Positions 51,598-58,819 of a stretch of DNA of 64,000 nt are shown in pieces. The DNA is from Kitasatospora mediocidica KCTC 9733 (GTDB lineage: Bacteria > Actinomycetota > Actinomycetes > Streptomycetales > Streptomycetaceae). The notes below the pieces were generated by a model. The model searched no databases, had not been told where the DNA came from, and worked only from the letters and a program-made list of their open reading frames with translations. The position numbers were made by a program, and so were the translations under genes. The stretch's first letter is position 1. The number at the start of each line of letters is the position of its first letter. Location: NCBI RefSeq assembly GCF_000744225.1, contig NZ_JQLN01000007.1, forward strand, positions 1,116,001-1,180,000, given 5' to 3'.

Positions 51598-52790
51598 GCC
51601 ACCGCACGGTCCAGGACGTGATGACCCGCCAGGTGGTCCGCGTCGTGCCCACCACCGGCTTCCACGAGATCCTGGCCCTGCTCACCGAGTTCGACATCAC
51701 CGCCGTCCCCGTGGTCGACGATGCCGACCATCCGATCGGCATCGTCTCGGAAGCCGATCTGATGTACACCCAGGAGGCCCAGGAGGATCCGTCCTCCCCG
51801 CTGCCCCCACCACCCGCGCAGGCCGAGGGCCCGGACCGGACCGGCGCCGAAACAGCGCAGGAGCTGATGACCGCCCCCGCCCTGTGCACCACGCCGAGCA
51901 CCAGCGTGGTGGCCGCCGCCCGCGCGATGGACCGCCATCACGTCAAGCGACTGCCCGTCGTCGACGAGGACGGCCGACTCGCGGGCATGGTCAGCCGCAG
52001 CGACCTGCTCAGAGTGTTCCTGCGTGACGACCAGGTCATCCAGCACGACATCGTGGAGGACGTCCTGGGCCAGATCGAGGGCGTGAGCCCGGCCGCCGTC
52101 GGAGTCGAGGTCACGCAGGGTCGCGTCGTCCTCAGCGGCGTCATCGAACCGCGCCGCCTGACCCCGATCGTGCTGCGCTTGTGCCGCTCCGTCGACGGCG
52201 TCGTATCCGTCACCGACCGCACGGCGTCACGATCAGGTCCGGTGGCTCCCTCTGATCACACGGGGTGCCGATCGGCACCCCCGACAGTCCGACTCGATCC
52301 CGAGGCAGGTACAGAGATGACGACTTCCTTCGATCCCGCGACCACCCAGGCACCGGACCTGCCGGCCCGGGTCTCGCTGACACCCACCGGTGCATCCCCC
52401 GGGAGACTGGACGGGGCGTGGTGGCCGCGCTCGCATGACCTCGTGCGCGAACTCCCCTCACTCGCAGCGGAGATGGACCCCAGGTGGGGGCGGATCATCC
52501 GCGTCACCGTGAACCCGACGCACTGGCCGGTCATCCCCCGCGAGGTCCCGGTCACCGGCCACGTCATCCAACTCGGCTGGTTCGAACAGGAGCAGGACGC
52601 GGACGAGGTGATGGTCTGCTCCTTCATCCCACGGCGCCTTGAACTGCTGGTGATTCCCCCCGGGACCGAGGCATCCGTCGCCGAGCGCCTGATGACGGCC
52701 GCAGCGGACCCGGCCAACGCCCGCACCGGCACCGACCTGCTGGCGGCCTACGGCGCGCCCACGGCTGAGAGGGCGACCCTGCAGAAGTGA
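51594..52790 (+). CDS. CBS-BON protein fused in frame to a DUF5994 domain
   Basis: A 398-aa fusion. Residues ~1-205 are a complete CBS-BON protein (CBS1 VQDVMTRQVVRVVP, CBS2 AQELMTAPALCTTP, BON VGVEVTQGRVVLSGVIEPRR). Residues ~242-398, starting MTTSFDPATTQAPDLPARVS, are a complete DUF5994 protein that normally stands alone. The linker (TASRSGPVAPSDHTGCRSAP...) reads like a translated intergenic region and holds a 20-bp perfect palindrome. There is no stop codon between, so the fusion may be recent; ATG 52318 could still start a separate DUF5994 product. Function of DUF5994 is unknown. Confidence 0.85.
   Translation: MSHRTVQDVMTRQVVRVVPTTGFHEILALLTEFDITAVPVVDDADHPIGIVSEADLMYTQEAQEDPSSPLPPPPAQAEGPDRTGAETAQELMTAPALCTTPSTSVVAAARAMDRHHVKRLPVVDEDGRLAGMVSRSDLLRVFLRDDQVIQHDIVEDVLGQIEGVSPAAVGVEVTQGRVVLSGVIEPRRLTPIVLRLCRSVDGVVSVTDRTASRSGPVAPSDHTGCRSAPPTVRLDPEAGTEMTTSFDPATTQAPDLPARVSLTPTGASPGRLDGAWWPRSHDLVRELPSLAAEMDPRWGRIIRVTVNPTHWPVIPREVPVTGHVIQLGWFEQEQDADEVMVCSFIPRRLELLVIPPGTEASVAERLMTAAADPANARTGTDLLAAYGAPTAERATLQK
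52262..52281. promoter_or_regulatory. 20-bp perfect palindrome between CBS and DUF5994 parts
   Basis: GGGGTGCCGATCGGCACCCC is an exact palindrome around the same CCGATCGG core as the island motif. It lies inside the open frame, 37 bases before the ATG of the DUF5994 part. It may be an operator of an internal promoter. Confidence 0.65.
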
Positions 52791-52800
52791 CACCCGTGCT

Positions 52801-52826
52801 GTTGCCCGCAGTGCGCTGCGGGCAAC
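52801..52826 (+). terminator. Hairpin terminator after the CBS-DUF5994 gene
   Basis: GTTGCCCGCA (52801-52810) pairs perfectly with TGCGGGCAAC (52817-52826) around a six-base loop, 10 bases after the stop. No U-tract follows, as is common in Streptomyces. Confidence 0.75.
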
Positions 52827-53046
52827 AAAAACCCGGGCCATTCGCACGCACCCGGCTCCCGACACCTCGGCGCCGGGCACCGTGGCACCGTGAAACGTCT
52901 GTCCGGCACGGTGGCCAGGCCAGGACAGCAGCCCATCGCGGCAGGACGATGAGAAGGAGCGCAGGAGCCGACTGAGGACGTCGGGCATGGCGACGGACGG
53001 GCTACCGGCGACTTCGGCGACGGTCCGTGGAGCGAGGGAGAAGCCG

Positions 53047-53904
53047 ATGAGACACCCGGTCATCGTGGGAATCGACGGCACGGACGCCAGCCACGACGCG
53101 GTCGGCTGGGCCGCCGAGGAGGCGCGTCTGCGTGGCGTCCCCCTGCACGTGGTGCACGCCTGGCTCGGCGAGACGTTGAACGCGCCGGCCGGGCAGGTGA
53201 CCCGGCAGACCCGCGACGCCGGCGAGGAGGCCCTCGGAGCGGCTCGCGAACAGGCCCGCATGCACAGCCCCGGTCTGGAGGTCACCACCGAGCTGCTGGA
53301 CGACTACGCCCGCGAAGCCCTGTTCGCCGCGTCGGAGGAGGCGGACCTGTTGGTCCTCGGGGCCCGCGGCTCCGGCGGCTTCTCGCGCCTGCTGGTCGGC
53401 TCGACGAGCCTGCACCTGTCCGTCCACGCCCTGTGCCCGGTCGTCGTGGTCCATCCGCGAGAGGCCCGGTCGACGCCCGGTGGCGTGTTGGTGGGCGTCG
53501 ACGGCGAGCAGGGCGGCGAGGAGGTGCTCACCTTCGCCTTCGAGGCCGCCGGCAGGCGGAACCTGCCGCTGCAGGCCGTGCACGCCTGGAGCTATCCCCT
53601 GGTCAGCGGGCCGGGCCACGCCTTCCCCGCCGTGTACGAGGAAGAGCGGATCGCCGCTGAGCGGGAGCGGATGCTCACCGAGGCACTCGCAAAGACGATG
53701 AAGAAGCACACCGACGTGGAGGTGGCGGTGATCGCCGTGCGCTCCAGCGCGGCGAAGCTGCTGGTGACGCTCTCCGAAGCCCATCAGCTGGTGGTGGTCG
53801 GGCGTCACGGGGCGGTACGCGGGCCCCTGCGGCGTCTGGGCTCGGTGAGCCAGGCCGTCGTGCAGCACGCGCACTGCCCGGTCGCCGTGGTGCCGTTGGG
53901 ATGA
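53047..53904 (+). CDS. Universal stress protein, two UspA domains
   Basis: A 285-aa tandem USP closely similar to the one at 18331. Domain 1 opens VIVGIDGTDASHDAVGWAA and has GARGSGGFSRLLVGSTS; domain 2 has GRHGAVRGPLRRLGSVSQ. Both nucleotide motifs are complete. The charged segment ALAKTMKKHTDVEVA lies before the second motif. ATG 53047 follows AGGGAGAAG; the frame is open to 52987 without support. No strong island palindrome is seen upstream; a loose inverted repeat (GGCACCGTG/CACGGTGGCC) is present. Confidence 0.92.
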   Translation: MRHPVIVGIDGTDASHDAVGWAAEEARLRGVPLHVVHAWLGETLNAPAGQVTRQTRDAGEEALGAAREQARMHSPGLEVTTELLDDYAREALFAASEEADLLVLGARGSGGFSRLLVGSTSLHLSVHALCPVVVVHPREARSTPGGVLVGVDGEQGGEEVLTFAFEAAGRRNLPLQAVHAWSYPLVSGPGHAFPAVYEEERIAAERERMLTEALAKTMKKHTDVEVAVIAVRSSAAKLLVTLSEAHQLVVVGRHGAVRGPLRRLGSVSQAVVQHAHCPVAVVPLG

Positions 53905-53937
53905 GCCGCCCCGACAGCCCTGGCGGCCGTGACGCGC

Positions 53938-54624
53938 TCAGGCCGGGCGGATGATCCGGCCGGTGACCCGGGTCGGGTTGATCCGTACCCAGAGGTCACG
54001 CCTGCCACCCGCCCAGGGCTCCGCCGCGGACTGCTCCATCAGCAGTTGGACGGCTGCGGGCTCGGTGACGTGCTCGACCGTCCCGACGACCACGACGCTC
54101 CACCCCCGGCTGCGGGTCTCGTCGATCTGGTCCACCTCGAAGGCGACCTCGCCGCCCGGCACGGCCGCGGTCACGGTGCCGGGGGCCGTGCGGTAGATGA
54201 TCGTCCCGCCGAGGACGGTGTAGTTCACCGGGACGATGGCGGGCCCGTCGGGCGTGGACAGCCCTAAGCGACCGATCCCGTGCGAGCCGAGCCGGTCGCG
54301 GGACTCCTCGGGATCCAGTTTCCACAGTCCCTGCCCGGAGGCCGCGTCGCCCTGCCCGGGCGGCCCGTCACCGCTGCCGTCCAGCAGTTCCCGTGGCGTC
54401 GTCTCCAGAGCCGCCGCCAGTCGGTGCAGCCCGACGCTGTCGAAGTCGCCGCCGAGCTCCTCCAGAAGCTGGAGGTAGCGCGGCGCCATGTCGGCCCGGG
54501 TCGCCAGCTGCTCGTGGGTGAGTCCGAGCTGTCGCCGGCGCTGCGCCACCCGCTGCGCGAACCCGCCCTGCCGGCCTGGTGTCGAACGGCCGGGCTCGTC
54601 AGGCGGCGTGGTGTCCTCGCTCAC
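53938..54624 (-). CDS. XRE helix-turn-helix fused to PNPOx-fold flavin-binding domain
   Basis: A 228-aa two-domain protein. Residues ~20-80 are an XRE-type HTH (FAQRVAQRRRQLGLTHEQLA, then TRADMAPRYLQLLEE). Residues ~100-225 are a split-barrel PNPOx-like domain (GIGRLGLSTPDGPAIVPVNY, GGEVAFEVDQIDETRSRGWS, VVVVGTVEHV). The PNPOx part may bind FMN or F420, making this a candidate flavin-sensing repressor that reads redox state directly. Convergent with the USP gene and divergent from DUF302. Target promoters are unknown. Confidence 0.88.
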   Translation of the reverse strand: MSEDTTPPDEPGRSTPGRQGGFAQRVAQRRRQLGLTHEQLATRADMAPRYLQLLEELGGDFDSVGLHRLAAALETTPRELLDGSGDGPPGQGDAASGQGLWKLDPEESRDRLGSHGIGRLGLSTPDGPAIVPVNYTVLGGTIIYRTAPGTVTAAVPGGEVAFEVDQIDETRSRGWSVVVVGTVEHVTEPAAVQLLMEQSAAEPWAGGRRDLWVRINPTRVTGRIIRPA

Positions 54625-54782
54625 GACCGATCACCTCCTCCCACCGAGCATGACACCCGCAGCGCAGAGGGGCCGCATGAGGCAACCGTGGCCTCGCCGC
54701 GCGCCCGCCGACGGGCTGGCCTGGCCGCGAGAGCCGGTCCGGCCCACCATGGAAGGGCGGCCAACCGGCATCGGAGAAGACC

Positions 54783-55172
54783 ATGGACTACGGACTCAGT
54801 GTCTGGCTCGACCTCCCGTTCGCAGACGCCGTCGAACGCGTGCGAGCCGCACTGGCCGCGGAGGGCTTCGGCATTCTGACCGAGATCGACGTACAGGCGA
54901 CGCTTCGCGCCAAACTCGGCGAGGAGATGGAGGACTACCTGATCCTCGGCGCGTGCAACCCCCCACTCGCACATCGCGCCCTCGGCGTCGACCGCCGGAT
55001 CGGCCTGCTGCTGCCGTGCAACGTGGTGGTCCGCGCCGCCGACGGCGGGACCGTGGTCGAGGCCATGAACCCGCAGGTGATGGTACGGATCAGCGACCGG
55101 ACGGAGCTGACGCCCGTCGCGGACGAGGCGACGGCCCGGCTCCGTGCCGCGCTGGACACCCTGCACGACTGA
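54783..55172 (+). CDS. DUF302 family protein
   Basis: A 129-aa soluble protein with the complete DUF302 fold: FADAVERVRAALAAEGFGIL, TEIDVQATLRAKLGEEMEDY, ILGACNPPLAHRALGVDRRIG and LLLPCNVVVRAADGGTVVEA. DUF302 proteins occur in redox and sulfur contexts; the biochemical role is unknown. Two conserved cysteines (ACNP and PCNV) are present. GGAG precedes ATG 54783, and a strong hairpin terminator follows the stop. Confidence 0.92.
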   Translation: MDYGLSVWLDLPFADAVERVRAALAAEGFGILTEIDVQATLRAKLGEEMEDYLILGACNPPLAHRALGVDRRIGLLLPCNVVVRAADGGTVVEAMNPQVMVRISDRTELTPVADEATARLRAALDTLHD

Positions 55173-55210
55173 CCTCGACTCCGACGGCGATGCCACCGTC
55201 GAAGTCGAGG
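55173..55210. terminator. Long-stem terminator after the DUF302 gene
   Basis: CCTCGACT (55173-55180) pairs with AGTCGAGG (55203-55210), continued by CCGACGG with CCGTCGA over a loop of about 8 bases. It begins right at the DUF302 stop and also ends transcription from the convergent remnant. Confidence 0.8.
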
Positions 55211-55234
55211 CCCCGAGGACAGAGCTCTGAGCGT

Positions 55235-55518
55235 TCAGCGCTCACCGTTCTCCGGGCGCCGACTTCGCCCGGACCAGAGCGGCTCGACCTGCTGCCAGTC
55301 GTGCTCCCACCCGCACGCAGCCCGAGGTCGAGCACCCGCCGACGGACGGCGCGACCGGTCCACACCGCTGCACCTGTCACGGCGAAGACGCCGAGCCCGT
55401 ACATGCCGGCCGTCGTCTCCAGCCGGCGGTCGGCTTGCGGGGTCGCTGCCTGCTTTCCGCTGTCGTCGACCCAGAGCGATATCCGAACCCCCGGCTGCTG
55501 GGCCGGTGGGCCCACCAC
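55235..55518 (-). pseudogene. Rv1733c-like membrane protein remnant, N-terminally truncated and frameshifted
   Basis: From about 55550 the minus strand reads GVRISLWVDDSGKQAATPQA, then a membrane helix (MYGLGVFAVTGAAVWTGRAV) and RRRVLDLGLR. Then, in another frame, WEHDWQQVEPLWSGRSRRPE continues to a stop at 55235. This is the C-terminal third of the Rv1733c family (conserved end DW..VEP.WSGR, from memory), with a one-base frameshift near 55308 and no first membrane segment. Rv1733c is DosR-regulated in M. tuberculosis. It lies immediately downstream of a USP gene on the same strand. Confidence 0.65.
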
Positions 55519-55555
55519 CCGATACCGCTCGTACGGCCCCGTAGGGCCGGCCGGC

Positions 55556-55993
55556 TCAGCCCTCCCGGACGATGACCACCGGGCAGGGGGCGTGCATAGC
55601 GCAGCGCTCGCTCACGGAGCCGAGCAGTGCCCGCGCGAAAGTGCCGTGCCCCCGGCTTCCCACCACCAGGAGCTCTGCGCCGCGCGCCGCGTCGATGAGT
55701 ACGTCGGCCGGGTTCCCAGGGACCAGCCGCCGTTGCACCTCCACCGGCTGCCCGGCACCGAGCACCTCGCCGAGTTCTTGATCGAACTTCCGGCGGGCGA
55801 CGCCCTCGTCGAGGTCCGGGGCGATCATGGGGGCTGACCAGCCGTACGCCACCAGCGTCTCCCACGCACCGACAGCGTCCACCGTCCCCCCGATCAGCTG
55901 CGCCTGGCGGATCGCCCACCGCAGAGCCGCGTACGACGACGGCGAGCCGTCGACACCGACCACAACCCGCGGCGCCGCATCGTTCCCGGTCAT
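55556..55993 (-). CDS. Universal stress protein, single UspA domain
   Basis: A 145-aa USP: RVVVGVDGSPSSYAALRWAI and the complete motif GSRGHGTFARALLGSVSE, ending RCAMHAPCPVVIVREG. It belongs to the same single-domain group as the genes at 34325 and 41360, but has CAMHAPCP in place of CVQHAHCP. ATG 55993 was preferred (AGGTGG upstream); a frame to 56047 is open but begins in low-complexity sequence. A diverged island palindrome at 56093 lies 100 bases upstream, between this gene and the divergent DUF1918 gene. Confidence 0.92.
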   Translation of the reverse strand: MTGNDAAPRVVVGVDGSPSSYAALRWAIRQAQLIGGTVDAVGAWETLVAYGWSAPMIAPDLDEGVARRKFDQELGEVLGAGQPVEVQRRLVPGNPADVLIDAARGAELLVVGSRGHGTFARALLGSVSERCAMHAPCPVVIVREG

Positions 55994-56092
55994 CCCAGTC
56001 CACCTCACCGTCGCTACCGAAACCTTCAACCCCCACGCTGCTCCCATTCCGCCCGACCGGCCAGCAGAAGCCTCCGGCCGGCCCCACCCTGC

Positions 56093-56108
56093 CGACCCAA
56101 TCGGCCCT
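56093..56108. promoter_or_regulatory. Island palindrome, diverged left half
   Basis: CGACCCAATCGGCCCT followed by GG, 12 of 16 matches with the right half ATCGGCCCT intact. It is centred between the divergent USP (start 55993) and DUF1918 (start 56200) genes. Confidence 0.5.
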
Positions 56109-56199
56109 GGTCAGCGCCGGCCGATTCTGATGGTCTGGATCTGGAGCAAAGGGGCGGTCGAGCCCGAACGTCGAACGCTTCACACACCTGGAGGCTGCC

Positions 56200-56466
56200 A
56201 TGAAGGCCGGCATCGGAGACCGGGTCATCGTGGAGGGCACACGTCCCGGCGCAGTGCGCCGAGACGGGCGGATCGTCGGGCTGCACCATGAGGACGGCAG
56301 CCCGCCCTGGGATGTGCTCTGGTCGGACAACGGCCACACCACCACGCTGTTCCCCGGCCCGGACACCCACCTGCACCACTTCACCCACAGCGCGACGAGC
56401 ACGCCCGCACCGACGACCTGGCCGTCCGCGCCCTCTTCTCACGCGCGTGACCTGACGGACCCGTAG
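56200..56466 (+). CDS. DUF1918 small protein
   Basis: An 88-aa protein whose first ~60 residues are the DUF1918 domain (an SH3-like small barrel): GDRVIVEGTRPGAVRRDGRI, VGLHHEDGSPPWDVLWSDNG, HTTTLFPGPDTHLHH. The tail is Ser/Thr/Pro-rich and variable. DUF1918 proteins are common in actinobacterial stress islands, with no known activity. GGAGG lies upstream of ATG 56200, and the divergent USP gene shares a candidate operator. Confidence 0.88.
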   Translation: MKAGIGDRVIVEGTRPGAVRRDGRIVGLHHEDGSPPWDVLWSDNGHTTTLFPGPDTHLHHFTHSATSTPAPTTWPSAPSSHARDLTDP

Positions 56467-56660
56467 GCCGACCATGCCTCGTGTCCGGTCGCCGTCGTGC
56501 CAGAACAGGACGGGCACGACGAGCGACCCGCCTGATCGGTACAGCCGGGCAGACTGCCCCCAGCGGTCGGAACCACCCACCTTCAGAATCAATTACGGGC
56601 AAAAGCGAGCGCCTTGGGGCAGCACCTGCGTACCACCGCGGCGCGCACTAGCGTCAGCGC

Positions 56661-58625
56661 ATGGTTGCCACCCAGGGCGGTTCGACTGACGCGGTGTCCG
56701 TACCAGAGGCGAGAGAGGAGTCGGCCACCCGAACGCGGCGGACCACGGTCCAGGATCTGAGCGAACTGCGCGCTGCCGAACAACGGTTCAGGGGGCTGCT
56801 GGAGTCCGCGCCCGACGCCATGGTGATCGTGGACGACTCCGGGACCATCAAGCTGGTCAACGCGCAGACCCAGGCGCTGTTCGGCTACGACCGCCACGAG
56901 CTGCTCGGCCGCCCGGTGGAAGTGCTGCTGCCCGAGCGGTTCCGCACCCGGCACCCCCACTACCGCGCCGGCTACACCACCAACCGCCGCACCAGGCCGA
57001 TGGGTTCCGGACTGGAGCTGTACGGGCTGCGCAGGGACGGCACGGAGTTCCCGGTCGAGATCAGCCTCAGTCCGCTGGAAACGGCCGAAGGGCTGCTGGT
57101 CTCCGCGGCGATCCGCGATGTCAGCGACCGCAAGGCGGCCGAGGCGCGGATCAGTGAACTCGCGGCCCTGGTCGAGTCGTCACAGGACGCCATCATCACT
57201 ACGACGCGGGACGGCCGGATCACCTACTGGAACACGGCCGCCCAGATCCTCTACGGCTACAGCGCGGCCGAGGCGGTCGGCCTGCACCTCGCCGTACTGG
57301 CTCCCCCGGAACACAAGGACGAAGTGGCGGCCCTGCTGGACCGCCTGGCCGACGGCGAGCGGATCGAGCACTGCGAGACCTTGCGGGTGACCGACATCGG
57401 GCGCCTGCTGCACGTGGACGCGACGCTCTGGCCCACCCGTGGCCATGACTACGAGATCACCGGCGCCTCTGCCATCGTGCGCGACGTCGCCGAGCGCAAG
57501 CGCGCCGAACTCGAACTCACCCGGCTCTACGAGCAGCAGCGCCACATCGCCCTCACCCTGCAGCGCAGCCTGATGGGCTCGCCGCCCGACGTGCCGGGCA
57601 TGCCGACGGCCAGCCGCTACCTCGCCTCCACCCAGGGCGCGGGTGTCGGCGGCGACTGGTTCGACCTGATCCCGCTCGGCGCCCACCGGATCGGCGTCAT
57701 CATCGGCGACGTGATGGGCCGCGGGCTGGAGGCGGCGGCCGTGATGGGCCAGTTGCGCTCAGCCGCCCACGCACTGGCCAAGACCGGCATGCAGCCCAGC
57801 CGACTGATGCACGCTCTGGACGCCGTCGTCGCCGACCTCCCGGACCAGCTGGTGACGTGCTGCTACCTGATCGTCGACCCGGACGCCGGCGAGGTGACGA
57901 TCTGCTCGGCCGGACACCTGCCCGCGCTGCTCGTGGCGCCGGCCAACGAGGTCCGTCAGCTTCCGGCCCCGATCAGCGTCCCGCTCGGCGTGGGCGAGGT
58001 CACCCACCGGCAGACCACGCTGCCCGTCCCCCGCGGTTCGACCCTGGTCCTGTACACCGACGGCCTGGTGGAGACACCAGCGAGCGACCTGGATGTGCAG
58101 ATCGCCAAACTGACCGTCGAGCTCCAGGCCGCCTTCACCCGGACGCCGGTGCTGGAGCAGTGCGCGGACCAGGTCCTGGAGGCCATGCTGCCGCGCTCGG
58201 AGGGCTACCCCGACGACGTCACCCTGCTGCTGGCCCACCTTCCGGCCGCACCGCTGGCGAGCGCCGCAGCCGAGTTCCGGGCCGAGCCGGTGACGGCGTC
58301 GGCGGCCCGCCGCTTCCTGCGCACGACCCTGCGGGGCTGGGAGTGCGAGGACGCCTGCGACACCGCCTGCCTGCTCGCCTCCGAGATCGTCACCAACGCG
58401 GTGCGGCACGCCCAGGGCCCGATCGGGCTCCGGGTGCACCGCACCCGTCGCGAGCTGACCATCGAGATCTCCGACGGCAGCACCCAGCTCCCGGCGCCGC
58501 GGCTGGCCGACAGCGCGAGCGAGGACGGCCGCGGCCTCTTCCTCGTCGAGGCCCTGGCGCACAGCTGGGGTGCCCGGCCGACGAGTTCCGGCAAGACGGT
58601 CTGGTTCACGGTGCCGCACCCGTGA
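56661..58625 (+). CDS. PAS-PAS-PP2C phosphatase with C-terminal HATPase (RsbU/RsbW-type switch)
   Basis: A 654-aa signalling protein with PAS1 (residues ~40-155), PAS2 (~165-285), a PP2C/SpoIIE phosphatase (~300-525: VGGDWFDLIPLG, GDVMGRGLEAAAVMGQL, SAGHLPALL, DDVTLLLA) and an anti-sigma-type HATPase (~540-650: LLASEIVTNAVRHAQGPIGL). It could both dephosphorylate an anti-anti-sigma factor and act as its kinase, so one protein would set sigma factor availability from a PAS-sensed cue. No membrane helix. GTG/ATG choice: ATG 56661; no convincing ribosome site. Confidence 0.92.
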   Translation: MVATQGGSTDAVSVPEAREESATRTRRTTVQDLSELRAAEQRFRGLLESAPDAMVIVDDSGTIKLVNAQTQALFGYDRHELLGRPVEVLLPERFRTRHPHYRAGYTTNRRTRPMGSGLELYGLRRDGTEFPVEISLSPLETAEGLLVSAAIRDVSDRKAAEARISELAALVESSQDAIITTTRDGRITYWNTAAQILYGYSAAEAVGLHLAVLAPPEHKDEVAALLDRLADGERIEHCETLRVTDIGRLLHVDATLWPTRGHDYEITGASAIVRDVAERKRAELELTRLYEQQRHIALTLQRSLMGSPPDVPGMPTASRYLASTQGAGVGGDWFDLIPLGAHRIGVIIGDVMGRGLEAAAVMGQLRSAAHALAKTGMQPSRLMHALDAVVADLPDQLVTCCYLIVDPDAGEVTICSAGHLPALLVAPANEVRQLPAPISVPLGVGEVTHRQTTLPVPRGSTLVLYTDGLVETPASDLDVQIAKLTVELQAAFTRTPVLEQCADQVLEAMLPRSEGYPDDVTLLLAHLPAAPLASAAAEFRAEPVTASAARRFLRTTLRGWECEDACDTACLLASEIVTNAVRHAQGPIGLRVHRTRRELTIEISDGSTQLPAPRLADSASEDGRGLFLVEALAHSWGARPTSSGKTVWFTVPHP

Positions 58626-58634
58626 CGCCTCGCT

Positions 58635-58775
58635 TCACGCCACCGACGGAGTGCTGCCGACCGGATCGCCCGGGACGATGCCGTCGATCCGGTACCCGAG
58701 CCGGTCAGTCGCCGCCACGACGCCGTCCACGCCACGGCACAGCCTCACCAGGGCGAGAAGTCGGCGAGCACGTTC
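58635..58775 (-). pseudogene. C-terminal remnant of a CBS-BON protein
   Basis: The minus-strand frame reads ARRLLALVRLCRGVDGVVAA, then TDRLGYRIDGIVPGD, and stops at 58635. This matches the end of the BON part of the CBS-BON genes here (compare IVERLCRSVDGVVAVHHTLG at 45160). No CBS domains are encoded upstream; the ricin-like gene starts instead. It is a deletion remnant of a further island paralogue. Confidence 0.6.
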
Positions 58776-58819
58776 AGCTCCCTTCGACGGCGTGCAGCGG
58801 TGCCGGGCGATGACGGATG

